Part shown: one piece after another, positions 25,409-35,681 of the stretch | Position numbering within the stretch: the first letter of the stretch is position 1 | Layout: each line of letters opens with the position of its first letter | Source of the DNA: Trametopsis cervina | Taxonomy: Eukaryota > Basidiomycota > Agaricomycetes > Polyporales > Irpicaceae | Assembly (NCBI GenBank): GCA_022385755.1 | Contig: MU278374.1 | Span: forward strand, 186,001 to 250,000 | Reading direction: 5' to 3' | Length of the DNA stretch: 64,000 nucleotides | The notes under the pieces: generated by a model | The model's input: only the letters and a program-made list of their open reading frames with translations | Told to the model about the DNA's origin: nothing | The model's database searches: none | Made by a program: the position numbers and the translations under genes

Positions 25409-27022
25409 TCAAGGGGCATTTCTGGAGTTAGCAGTCGCCTGATCCCACGTCTCGCCTCGCCTTCGCTGCACACAAATATGTGGAGATTGCTTTGGGCGCA
25501 TTTGCCATAGTTTCATGTACGTCAGTCTTGGTTCCAAAAACGGTGTATATAACGGCGAACCCAAGGGGCTAACAACAGAGAGGTCGAGTGAATGTATGGC
25601 AAGGATAGCAATCATCTTGAGGACGTGCATTGAGAAGAATCGGCCTCTGCACTGTTAGCAGATAGAACTAGTGAGTAAATTCAATTTACGGGCAGTGCTT
25701 GGCGAAGGAGCTTACGATATGGTCGCCTCCACCCCAAGGTAGATACGGTGCTTTCTTGTCATCCTTGTTTATAAATCGGTCGTCGCGAAACTCCAATGGG
25801 TTTTCATACCTTCCCGCGCCAGTGTGCAGCGCAGGGATGCTTGCTGCGACGTATTCCCCCTTTCGGATCGGATAGGTCATGCCATTGCTCAGTGTAATCA
25901 TCATGTCCTCGCAAGCTTCCCTGACGGGAGTGTTGACAGATGTAGTGCGAAGGGCTTCCTTCACCAACGAATTGAGAAGGGCAAAGCTCTCTCCGTCGAG
26001 CCGACCAGGCGGGGCATCCAGCAGAGAGTCTATACTGTGGAATTCATTGACGAGGGCTTGGTCAATTTCGGTACGTAGGCGATACATGACATCAGGATTA
26101 TTGAGAATGTGTGCAAACATCCAGAATGCAGTGCGGATTAGAGAGGTATGCAAGCCCCATGTAAAAAGGAGAAGCACGCCATTGCGTTCGGCTGAGGAGA
26201 TGTTGAGATCGGCGAGGACGTTCAGCAGCTTTGTGGCCGGCTCTGGGAGGACACCTGCGCCCGACGAAGGGCCGGCACTTTCAACATATGAGTCGATCAC
26301 TTTCAAGAGGCGGGAGCGCGAACGTCTAGCGGATATAGCCAGGAAGGGGACCTTGATGAGTAGACGCACAAAGTCCCTGTCCAGGATTTCGAAATCGGCC
26401 AAGGCGGAGAGTGGGAAATTGTCACCATAGACTCCGATTGTTACAGCTGAAAACAGGATCTCGCCGACAAAAGAAGAGAGCGGGGTTGTCTGCGACCTCC
26501 CAGACTTCACGATGCTCTCCAGATGGCGCCAGATTACGCGATTGACCGTTGGGAGCATAGCGGGCAAATTTTGAATAGAGAATATATCGGCTGCAACTGG
26601 GACAAGCCGGTCGAAAAGGTAGGGACCAATGTCTGAATCAACATCTCCAATAGCTCTGACGATATCGCGACTAGAAACCGTTGCAGAGAGAGAGCGAGTC
26701 TTGTCTTTCAAAATGGCTTGAATACCTGCATAATCGCAGACGACAATCATGCTACGGTTGCCCAGCATACAGCGAAAGATTGGGCCGTAGGCCGTTCTGG
26801 TGCATCGACATGAATTAGAAAATGTTGCAGATCAGTATCAGAGCACACTCACCGACAGTGTTCGACATAATGTGTATGTTTAAAGAGATATTGAACCGTG
26901 TCCCCGAGGAACGGGATCATGGGCCATACAGTGGGAGGACCATCAAAGCTGTATACGCGGAAATAGTAATCTGCAACGACAGCAGCGATAAGGAAAAGCA
27001 GGGTAACCACTATGAACAACAT
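25409..27022 (-). CDS. Cytochrome P450, CYP7/CYP8-like
   Basis: Three exons, 27022-26853, 26796-25716 and 25651-25409, give 497 residues with consistent phases. Residues 1-20 are the membrane anchor (MLFIVVTLLFLIAAVVADYY), followed by a proline-containing hinge (DGPPTVWP). The last intron falls exactly before the haem cysteine: exon 2 ends ...PYLPWGGGDHI and exon 3 starts CRGRFFSMH (Cys418). Without splicing the protein stops just short of the cysteine and would look truncated. EALR is the K-helix motif. The I-helix (LLFTWGLHTSLIRTAFW) lacks the usual acid-Thr pair, as in the CYP7/CYP8 clan. The tail after the cysteine is short. A decayed tandem copy lies at about 28.66-29.22 kb. Substrate unknown; sterol-like chemistry would be only a guess from clan resemblance. 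Confidence 0.88.
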
Positions 27023-27417
27023 GGTGCTTGGTGTGAGTGTTTGGTATGCTATCCATCGAAGGCTTATGTACCTGGTAGCTGGAAGCGTTGTATCAAGGTC
27101 GAACAAGCATCCGCAGTGGAGTAGCCTTCGCTGCAGAGAAAATCAGAAGGTTCGTAAATTCTGCTATTTGTCGTAGACACTGCCCGGCCAGGCTTCTCAT
27201 CGAACATTATGGCGGTTCAACGACATCTTGAGCGTCCAGTTTGGAAGGGAGAAGTACCAACTGGTCATACCAAGCGGTCATTCTGACAACTACAAGGCCT
27301 TTACTACAATTGATAGGGCCTCATTGTGTTCTACGGTGTGTTGTATCTGATAGACCACCCTCCAACAGTCCCCAGCAATCGAGAAGTGGACAGGATCAAA
27401 CTCATTTGGCCATTCAG
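27023..27417. other. Promoter region of the CYP7/8-like P450
   Basis: About 400 bases upstream of the P450 start, bounded by a tandem repeat. No gene or clear motif seen. Confidence 0.4.
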
Positions 27418-27730
27418 CGTGTGACATAAATCCCAAATAAAGAAACTTGACCGGGGCCGGTGTCACTAGAGGATCATGTCAAAGATACGAAGGTACGGAA
27501 ATAGAGTAACTTCATTGATATGTATGGTTTCATCTTACTTCCATCTAGCACTGTACGACATCCTCATACCTTCATTCGATATCGTGTGATATAAATCCCA
27601 AATGAAGAAATTCGAACACTGCTAGTTGTCAGTAGAGGGCCATAACAAGGATACGGAGGTGCGGAAATAGAATAACTTCATTGTCATGTATGGTTTCTTC
27701 TTACTTCCATCTAGCACCGTACGACATACG
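27418..27730 (+). repeat. Two-copy tandem repeat, period about 166 bp
   Basis: Copy 1 begins near 27418 (GTGTGACATAAATCCCAAAT) and copy 2 near 27584 (GTGTGATATAAATCCCAAAT). Both continue through CTTACTTCCATCTAGCAC and end near CCGTACGACAT or its variant. No coding potential recognised. Confidence 0.7.
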
Positions 27731-27779
27731 TAGCTGTTCATGCGGAAGCTCGTATACCGACGGGAAGGTGAGGGCCATG

Positions 27780-27965
27780 CTGGTGGGACAGCAATGCACT
27801 TGATCCTCCCCGAAATTCGTGACGAAGGTGGTGGTGAACTGGTTGAGGCTGCGGCGACGAAAGACGATGTCGGAGAAGAGGGGTTTTACCTCGCTAGACT
27901 CATCGCTTTGACGGAGGTTGAGAAGAAACCGGCTCGTGAGGACGGAAGCTCCGCGGGCCAGTTAG
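27780..27965 (-). pseudogene. DUF6533 C-terminal fragment
   Basis: Minus-strand sequence encodes SVLTSRFLLNLRQS...TFVTNFGED, nearly the same as the last exon of DUF6533 copy A (20954-22555) at DNA level. The upstream six-helix part of a DUF6533 gene is absent; a P450-like scrap lies there instead. Treated as a gene remnant. Confidence 0.7.
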
Positions 27966-28204
27966 GAGGGTGTTGATGGTCTGAGAGCGTGCTCAGTACC
28001 TGGTGCGGCCCTGCCGGCAGCACATAAGGAGTATGTAGGAGTTGTGAGCGGGTGCGTATTGCGGGCACAAAGGACTCTCGAAAGAACCTATAGTACAGTA
28101 TCATGAAGTCTGAGAATCTAGAGGCTGGGAGGGATTCGCTGATGGTGGCTGCCCAGAGTACAGAGTCTCCCCTGACGAAGTGAAGGAGCGGGGTATGCTG
28201 CGGA

Positions 28205-28300
28205 GCGAAATCTCCTCGCACTGGGCGTCGGGGTCATAGCTGATGGCGTCCATTTCTGTCTTCTTCTGCACGGAGAGAGCTTGTATAAATAATACGCTAG
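28205..28300 (-). pseudogene. P450 exon-7-like fragment
   Basis: Minus-strand translation reads LSVQKKTEMDAISYDPDAQ, aligning with LVVQKKAEVNATGYDPDSQ of the P450 at 14282-16462 (exon 7). Similarity holds at DNA level and fades after about 90 bases. No other P450 exon of that family lies beside it. It sits directly upstream, on the same strand, of the DUF6533 fragment. Confidence 0.65.
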
Positions 28301-28369
28301 TTTGCCACGCAACGTCGTCTACTGTATTCCCACGGGTGCATGCCGGTGAATGTGCACACAAAATGATTC

Positions 28370-28560
28370 CGTGCGAGTAAAATAGTTTTGCGAGGTAGGG
28401 AAGACGTACCTAGCATGTATAGAAAAAGAACAGAGTGAGTAAGACGTCAGGAAAGGTGTTTGCAAACTCACCTAGTGTGTGTGAAAACCGTATAGGATCG
28501 TGCTTGCACGCGCGCTAATCCCTGGTTCGCGCGCAACGTGCGTCTTCTCCTCAACGGTCG
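28370..28560 (+). repeat. Dispersed direct repeat, copy 2
   Basis: Partner of about 24.12-24.31 kb, same orientation, about 4.25 kb apart. Similarity extends weakly into the flanks toward 28.30 kb (matching about 24.03 kb). Confidence 0.6.
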
Positions 28561-28659
28561 TTTGAATGGGTCACCTCATCCCCGGATGTAGACCTTGCAT
28601 TGACAATCAGTTGTACCAATGGTTTGTACCAGCCACTGTATTGCGGTAATTATAGCTTA

Positions 28660-29215
28660 GCCTCGCTTTGTTCTGATCCCGTTTAGGATATCGGCCACCA
28701 TCCAGCTGTTCCCCTTCAGGTGGCGGAGGAGCGCATTGTTGAACGCTACGAGGATGGGTGGAATATTGGTAGCAAAGAAAGCATCGGCAGTGATAGGAGA
28801 AAGACGTTCAGAGAGATGGTGACCGACCTCGGACATGATATCCCCGACAGCTTTTGCGAAATCCCGATGTGCTGTGGGGAGGGAACCCAGCCTATCTCGT
28901 GGTATAGGCTTTGATGCCGACATTGTCACATACTACGACTATGCGTCGGGCGCCCACTAAGCATCGGAAGACTGGGCCATAGGTTTTTCTGTCAGGGAGC
29001 AGCACCATGAGCAACATTCAAAAAACTGAATTCGTTTGAACTAACCGACAACGCTCGATATAGTGCGAGTGGTTGAAGACGTACTGGGACGCATCGCCTA
29101 GAAATGGCATCGAGGGCCAAGCGGTGAGAGGACCGCCCAAGCGCAATGCTCGAACATAATATTCCCAACTGCGATCACAAGAAGCATAATACCGATAGCG
29201 ACTACGGCAAATATG
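28660..29215 (-). pseudogene. Decayed CYP7/8-like P450, N-terminal part only
   Basis: Degenerate tandem copy of the P450 at 25409-27022. The hydrophobic anchor (about 29.2 kb) is followed by a one-base frameshift. The hinge then reads WPSMPFLGDASQYVFNHSHY with YIERCR, an intron in the conserved position, and KTYGPVFRCLVGARRIVVVC. The frame then hits a stop (AYTTR-stop) and resumes shifted with AVGDIMSEVGHHLSERL and a region aligning with the parent's PLTTVNR-type helix, before ending. The I-helix, K-helix and haem loop are missing. Same strand as the intact copy. Confidence 0.75.
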
Positions 29216-31499
29216 GTTGAGGGGGTACTCTCGATGGAACCGGCTGACTTGCCTTCATATACATGGCCTTGCGCGAGAGATATGTCGGTAACGGGATCTG
29301 GCCTACCACGTATTGGCGCTAGAAGTAAAACACATAAAATCAATGAAATGAAGTGACAACGCATAATGGTTCACGTGCGTCGCGCACATTCACAGCCTGT
29401 GTACATTGCCTTGTATGGTATGAGATACTCCCACAAAACGATAGGAAGGGTTCATTCCAGGGCAGTATGCCGGAACTGATTTAGTTTTCATATCAAGTTG
29501 CTCACAGCTGTGGTACGATTGGTAACTCGTTTGACCAATAGGATTGATCTGTACGACCAAGAAAAGATTGCAGCAGTTACTGCGGTACAGATAGTCGTCA
29601 GGAGATACCCATGAGATGATACATCAGAGATATACCGTATTCCGCGATTGCAGAGACAATAGCAGTTCCGAGGTTCTCGAACCTTCACAGCTGTGCAGCT
29701 GATATCAGAAGAGGGTACACCCTTTCGCCACTGTTACAAGCAGCCTCCCGCGCTCTGGGTACATGATTCGTTATGCACAGTTGTTTATTGGAGGCGCAAG
29801 ACCAGATTTCCATCATCATTTCATGCTCTGCGCCCAGGCTAGTCAGGAACATGATGCATTTGGAGAAGATAGGAAAGAACTGACAGAACCAGGTGTGTAA
29901 CGTTCAGGCTGACCGTGATGAGTTTGGAGGCTGTGTGGCCATGATTATCAAACCAAACAACGTGAGTACAGAAGAGAGTTCGTCTGTATGCCCAATGATG
30001 ACATACGAGCAGCAGCATCGGCACAAGAACTGCAGAGTACAACGGCGCGTAGCGGAGAAACACCTGAGCTGAGATCTAAGACGAGCAAACAGGCACCTTT
30101 ACTCGTCATCCCATCCGCCTTCCTGGGCTCGCATCCGTCAATTTCACACAGTACTCGATGCCTACAAAGTCCGCATCGCACCCTTTTGTCACACCCGCAC
30201 TGTCTTCTTGTGGCAGCCAACTTCAATCTATACGCCAAATATCATGTTGCAGCGGTGTATATAGACAAAACGAAAATGATAGAACGTACTAGCTGTAGGC
30301 CCGCAATATTACGTACGTAATATCCCCCGTGCTTATTACACATCTTAAAGAACACATTCGTCGTCGGCATATGTGCGTTGTGAAAGTCAAAGAAGAACGG
30401 CTGGAGGGTGGTCGATGTCGAGCCTAAACGAGGCCAGAACAGAGCGACACTAATAGCGCAGTTCGATGGCCGGTAGAAACCATGGGTACAAGCAAATATT
30501 AACGCGGGGTCTGTATCTGAGGATGAATCAACCCATTCAAACTGAGCGGTGAATCCTAGGCCTGCCTCCAGGGCTTGATATGGGGACATGGCAGAAACGC
30601 CCCAAGCTCAAGGGGCTCAGGCATCAGTGGGAGTAGCACAAGCAGGCCATGTACTGTAAGACCAGCTTGATGCACTGTGGAGGGAGCTCGGCGCGCTCTA
30701 TGCGGGTATAGATGGATTTGTGGAGACCGAACATGAGGAGCACCAGGCGAGCGACTATAGCAGTCGAGGGAGAAGCTGGACTGGACACAGGAGATGAACC
30801 TTAGCCGCATGAGCACGTTGGTCGAGAACGCGTAGCGGTGATCGTGAAGACAAGTGGAAAACCAAGGGTGCATCGAGATAGAAGGTATTCGCCAGCCTCT
30901 GTTGACGGTGTGTGACCATCTCGATAAACAGTTTGAAGATATCTGGACGAGATCCTTGAAGTAAGTACTCCGAGTTGAGATTGCGTCCGGGCACAGGATC
31001 TTGTTCTTTGTCCTTTGCAGCTTGCGCTGTCTCTGTTTATACAGCTGCTTTCCCAGTCCTACCGCAGTGTTGCACACTTCCGATAATAGATCGATGGTCA
31101 TCATAGCGTGTTAGCTAGAGGACAACTTGGAATATGACGAGAACATGAGTACCCTGGTTTACTTAATAATGTGGGCGCGCAATGCCTACTACGGGATGTG
31201 ATACTACTGACCGTGTCTCACCAAGTGTCTCGCCGGGATTGTCGTTATAGGCCTTATATCTTCGCTACTAGCTTTGTGTTAGGTCTTCTGGGGATTTGCG
31301 CGACATATATTCGTATGGGACGGAAACGAATAGGTCGCAGGTCAGTGAGAAGAAGCAAACATTCAAACCTCCGCGGTAGTAGCGCCCGTGAGCAGGTTGT
31401 CCTCTCCCTCAACGTACGACGCACAACAAACTACCTTAATCTCTGGTCTTTAACTCTCACTCTCCTTTACTTTCCTTTCACGTGGGGAGAAACTACGCA
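29216..31499. other. 2.3 kb without an intact gene
   Basis: Minus-strand frames at 30242-30589 and 29839-30063 have hydrophobic stretches (LQLVRSIIFVLSIYTAA; LYSAVLVPMLLLVCHHW) and may be pieces of one decayed membrane protein. I could not connect them with confident splice sites. The final 60 bases before 31500 are pyrimidine-rich with a CACGTG at about 31479-31484, a plausible core promoter for the Msb1-like gene. Confidence 0.45.
30560..30910 (-). pseudogene. Decayed unknown coding fragment, copy 2 (inverted pair)
   Basis: Opposite-strand partner of 24.36-24.72 kb. On the minus strand it reads RLANTFYLDAPLVFHLSSRS, then after a frame change LLMFGLHKSIYTRIERAEL, PPQCIKLVLQYMACL and a stop. 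Less damaged than the other copy but still frameshifted. A possible upstream part (31079-30915) starts MMTIDLLSEVCNTAVGLGKQ. Family not recognised. Confidence 0.5.
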
Positions 31500-34400
31500 A
31501 TGCCCTCGTTTTTGTCAAAGGTGTTCGGACGTAAGAAGGACGAGAGGGACACTGCGTCTCCCACGAGTCCGTCAACCGAAAAGCGTTCATCTGCACCTAC
31601 GCTCCTGGAAGGCAAATACGAGGCAGTATCCCCCAATGTATCTCCATCGGCGTCTCATTTTCCGGACAGCGGTCGCCTTAATGTGAACCAACCCAAGGAC
31701 TCACCACTGGGCCTTTTCCGTCCGAAATCGAAGAACGTCGATCAGCCTCGGAAAAGTGCTACTAAGGCGAGTCCTGCGCCTACTCTCACTTTGAACCTAC
31801 CTGCGCGTAAGGAAGCAAATACTCGCGCGCTGGATGTCGTGTTCGAATCAGTACCCGAGGAGGCGAGTGAGTCGGCGGCAGGGGAGCGCAGGTTGAACCC
31901 ACAGGAGACGTTGAGCTTGGTAGAGGCGTGTGCAAAAGCCATTATTGAACACGGTGGTGCGTTTCATACGTTCATAGCTTTTCAACAGCAGCAGAGGACC
32001 CATAATGTTGTTCTCACTGTTATGCAACTATCCAGGCCTAGAAACCCTAGGGCTTATGCATCCCCACTGGTTCGCGGCGTCCGACGAAGTACAGAAGAAG
32101 CTCATCTCTCTATTCGTCCTCTCCCTGGGACCACGGCCTGCTGGCTCCACACTTTCTCCTAACCCAGATTCCTCCCTTGCTCTTTTTGACTCTGAGCTCA
32201 AATATACGCGTTCTCCGCACGACGTCGCGGCAGTTCTTCGCTGGGGACTTCGCCACCTCAAGCTCGAGGGTACCTCTTTCGGAAAAGACGCGTCGGAATG
32301 GAACTGGTACACGACATTCGCGAAGGCTGAACGTCAGGCAGATTTCCCTGCAGCGGCATTCTCCAAGACGCTCGGGCCGTTGCTCCCGCCCGCTCATTAT
32401 CAGCTTTTGACAGCCACCTTAGACATAATCGAATCATTGGCTGCACATGCGGAGACGACTGGCTCCTCGGGTAGTAAACTGGCGATGCTCTTCGGCCTCT
32501 GGTTAGTATCTGCGCAAAGAGTAGACAAAGATGAGGACTGGACACGGTTCTACCAACGTTGGGAATCAGCTGGAAGGATTCTAGAACATCTGTTCTTGTC
32601 GCATGTTCGGTGAGTTGGATAACATTACTCAACTCGGCAACGCCTAACAACCGTACAGCGAGGAATCGTCACTGATGAAGATGCCCATCCGACTGTCCGA
32701 GATGGTGAAACACTATCCGTATGGTACGCCACTGTCAACAGAGGACGGCGAAAGTCTTCCATTCTTGACTCAGCCTCGGTTTTCTACTCGCCGCTACGAC
32801 GCACTATTTGTGCGTATCGATACGGAGCTACCAGCGATCAACTCACCTCGTCCACCCCGTAAACACCCTCTCCATCTGATCTTCGAGGCTGTCAAGGCAA
32901 CGGCCGCTCCTGATACTAACCTACCCGAAGACGTCCTTTCCGTTTGGGAGGATATCAAGATGCATACTGTTGAGGACAAGCAATACGATACTGTTGAGGG
33001 CGAGCAAGACGATACTGCTGAGGGCGAGCAAGACATTAGTCCTCCCAATCTGTCCAAGATCTTAGACGATGAAAGCTTACGTATACTTAAGCTTGTCCCA
33101 GGTGCGGAGGTTATGCCTCCGGTAGTGCAAGCGACAGAGACTATACCTCCTACGAGCCCTGTTGTCGTCCGTGCACAACCCAGTCGGCGACGGTCGTCTT
33201 CCCTTGGTCCTGCAAACCAGCACTCTGCCAATGGTACTAGTCGCGACGGCACAGTGCCTCCTACTGATTGGGCCGACTTCTCGAAACTAGGGTTTGGAGA
33301 GAGTACACTCGGTCCAGACCTGAACTTGACCCTGGCTGATAATGATGTGGAGGTGACTTCTCCCAAGGCCACTAGCCCTGTCGTTGCAACATGGAGCAAG
33401 AGGCGTCGCGCTTCTTCGCCAGGTCGTGGCCGACGATCATCCATGGACAACCCTCGGACTGAAGACGAACAACGCGGTCGCTCCGGAGCGGATATATTGC
33501 AGAACTTACCCACTCGCCTCGCACACGTCGGTACGGTGAAGATTGATGAGGCGTTCGTGGATTTCTGGAGCGACGCTCTGCTGGATCCTATTGCGTCCGA
33601 CTGGCCTTCGTTCGTCGTATGCCAGCTGAAGCCGTCTATGTGGAAGTATAACCTGCTTGTTATCGAGCAGACCTTCACGCGCCCGGAACCGCCTCCTCTG
33701 CCTCCCATCCCTCAGTTTGAATCCACTAGGAGAGCATCCTCACCAAGACCATCTCTGGCACCATCTTCACGGGGCCGTAGAAGCTTCAACTTCTCTCCGA
33801 CTATCAAGCGGTTCAGCTTCTTTTCCACTCATAACACCAGCGTCACAGATGTCACGTCCAAGACTGCCGGGAAGAAGGGCGCTTCGAAGGCTTCAACCAA
33901 GACCCCACGAATCGGCGAGATGGGCGAAATACTCCCAGAAGACTCGGCTCCAGTTTCCGCGGGCAAGCCAGTCTCATCTCAACCCACTGAGGCCCCGAAG
34001 GAGCCTGAAGCCCTGGGCCTCGGCATCACCACCGTCAAGCCTGTACGAGATGGTGATGGCGAGCAGAAGAATGGAGCCCCTATAACTGTCCCAACAAACG
34101 AGATAGCCCCCGGTGCCCCGGAAGCAATAGATCAAACAGAACAGAAGGAGCCTGAGCTGCCAGCTGCCCCCGTCTCCGCTCTTGAGGAGACCGCGGAGGA
34201 TGACCTTCCTGCTGTCCCTCTAGTCGATGTTATCACTTTTGAAGTTGTTGCATCTGCGGGCGAAGTTCCCCCGTCAGCAATTGAGCCGGTCAATACTGAT
34301 GAAGATGTATCAGAACCCATCTCGGTTCCCGCTGCCACTGTGGAAGATTTAGTTGAACAGAGTCTTCCCCCGAACACTGAGGACCAGCTCCCTGCTGCCC

Positions 34401-35355
34401 CTGCTGCAATCGTCCTCACCGGCGGCACGCCGGGCCCGCAGGTTGCACTGGACACGAGCGAACCAGTCACGTTGGCCGAGGCGTCTGAGGCAGCACCTAT
34501 GGAGGCGCCTATATCCGAGGACGAGGAAGCTGGGAGTGTACCGGCGGACGTGACTGCTCCAGCTCCTAAGGACGACGCTGACGCTGCGGACGCTGAGTCT
34601 GTCCCTGCGATGGAAGGAAACCCGGTTATCCCAGATGTTGAGCCTGTTGCCGCTAACGCGGCCGAACCCACTTCGGATGATGTTCCGGAGTCGGTACTGG
34701 TGTCTATGGCGGTCGAGGACATCCCTTTGCAGAGAGATGCGGATCCTGTAGCTGATCCACAGGTTGAGATAGCACAGGCTCCTGCCGCTCCTGAGTCTGC
34801 GCCTGTGGATGAAGTGTCCGCCAGTCCCGCTGCCGCACCTACGGAATTACCTGCTGAGGAACACGCTGTTACAGGGCCCAGTGAAGAAGCTACTACACCG
34901 CTGCCTGATACTGAGCAGTTGACGGATGAAATCCCGACGTCCGAGCCTCCAGCGGCAAGCAGCGAAACTCCTGACGCTCATCGTCTGAATTTCGTTGAAG
35001 AAGCAGCAAATCAAACGGACGCGCCAGCTGAAGCTGCGGGCAGCCCCGCTGTAGACTCCACTGATATCCCGGGTGCTCCAGATGCAGCTGACGAGCCTAC
35101 TGTACAAAGCAACACAGCGACCGAGCCCGAACCTGCTGAAGATGTTACGGATACGACTGGGGAGCCAGAGACTCACACAGATGTTGTCGTTGAAGCCGAA
35201 CCTTCGAAAGCGATTGAGGCAACTTCTCACGACGCAGCTGACACCACCAACGGTGAGCATTGTGTGCACTTTGAGTGATGTTGAAACCTATGCTAACCGG
35301 TCAATCAGGTCACCAGCCACAAGTATCTAAAGAGGAGCCGGTCACAGACTCCTAA
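31500..35355 (+). CDS. Msb1-like (DUF1708) morphogenesis protein
   Basis: Large cytosolic protein related to yeast Msb1, which acts in Rho/Cdc42-dependent polarity and wall growth. Exons: 31500-31956, 32036-32609, 32659-35252, 35309-35355, giving 1223 residues. The last intron replaces a shorter read-through ending (stop at 35276-35278) and gives the tail ...HQPQVSKEEPVTDS. N-terminus MPSFLSKVFGRKKDERD; basic and serine-rich to about residue 130. The Msb1/RhoGAP-like fold follows (ETLGLMHPHWFAASDEVQKK, LSEMVKHYPYGTPLS, and FVDFWSDALLDPIASDWP later). After about residue 760 the protein becomes a roughly 460-residue Pro/Ala/Glu/Val-rich acidic disordered tail. A short imperfect repeat (VEDKQYDT/VEGEQDDT/AEGEQDIS) lies near residue 450. 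Convergent with glycogen phosphorylase, stops about 330 bases apart. Confidence 0.88.
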
Positions 35356-35681
35356 TTGCCTTTCTTATTCGTCTTGCAGACCAGCCGTTTCGCGGCAGGA
35401 TACCTTCGCAAATCCTTCTATACCCTTAACTATGCTTTTCACCGCTATTATTCTGCGTCTCGCCTACCGTCTTTTTGATCTTGTCTATCCGTTTTCTCTC
35501 TTTTCGGGATTGGTGCTCGCTGCTTGGATCTAGTCCTGCTTGAAGTGCATATTCCTTCGTGTCTCTGGACTGTCTGCGCTCCGCTCTGTCGTCGTATAGT
35601 ACACACAACACGCTCGTTATTTTTCACTCTCTCGAAGTACGGACAATCTATGGCTACATTGCTTGTACACTTTTTCTTAAT

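Noticed and set aside
25686..26768. CYP7/8-like P450 as a C-terminally truncated pseudogene
   Set aside because: The apparent early stop is inside an intron; splicing to 25651 supplies the haem cysteine and a normal tail.
9390..30910. Secondary-metabolite biosynthetic cluster
   Set aside because: No polyketide synthase, peptide synthetase, terpene synthase or transporter gene was found around the P450s.
31171..31686. 171-codon frame ahead of and overlapping the Msb1-like start
   Set aside because: Out of frame with the conserved protein, crosses its promoter and has no family features.
32794..33708. 304-codon open frame on the minus strand
   Set aside because: Antisense shadow of the Msb1-like coding exon; composition mirrors it.
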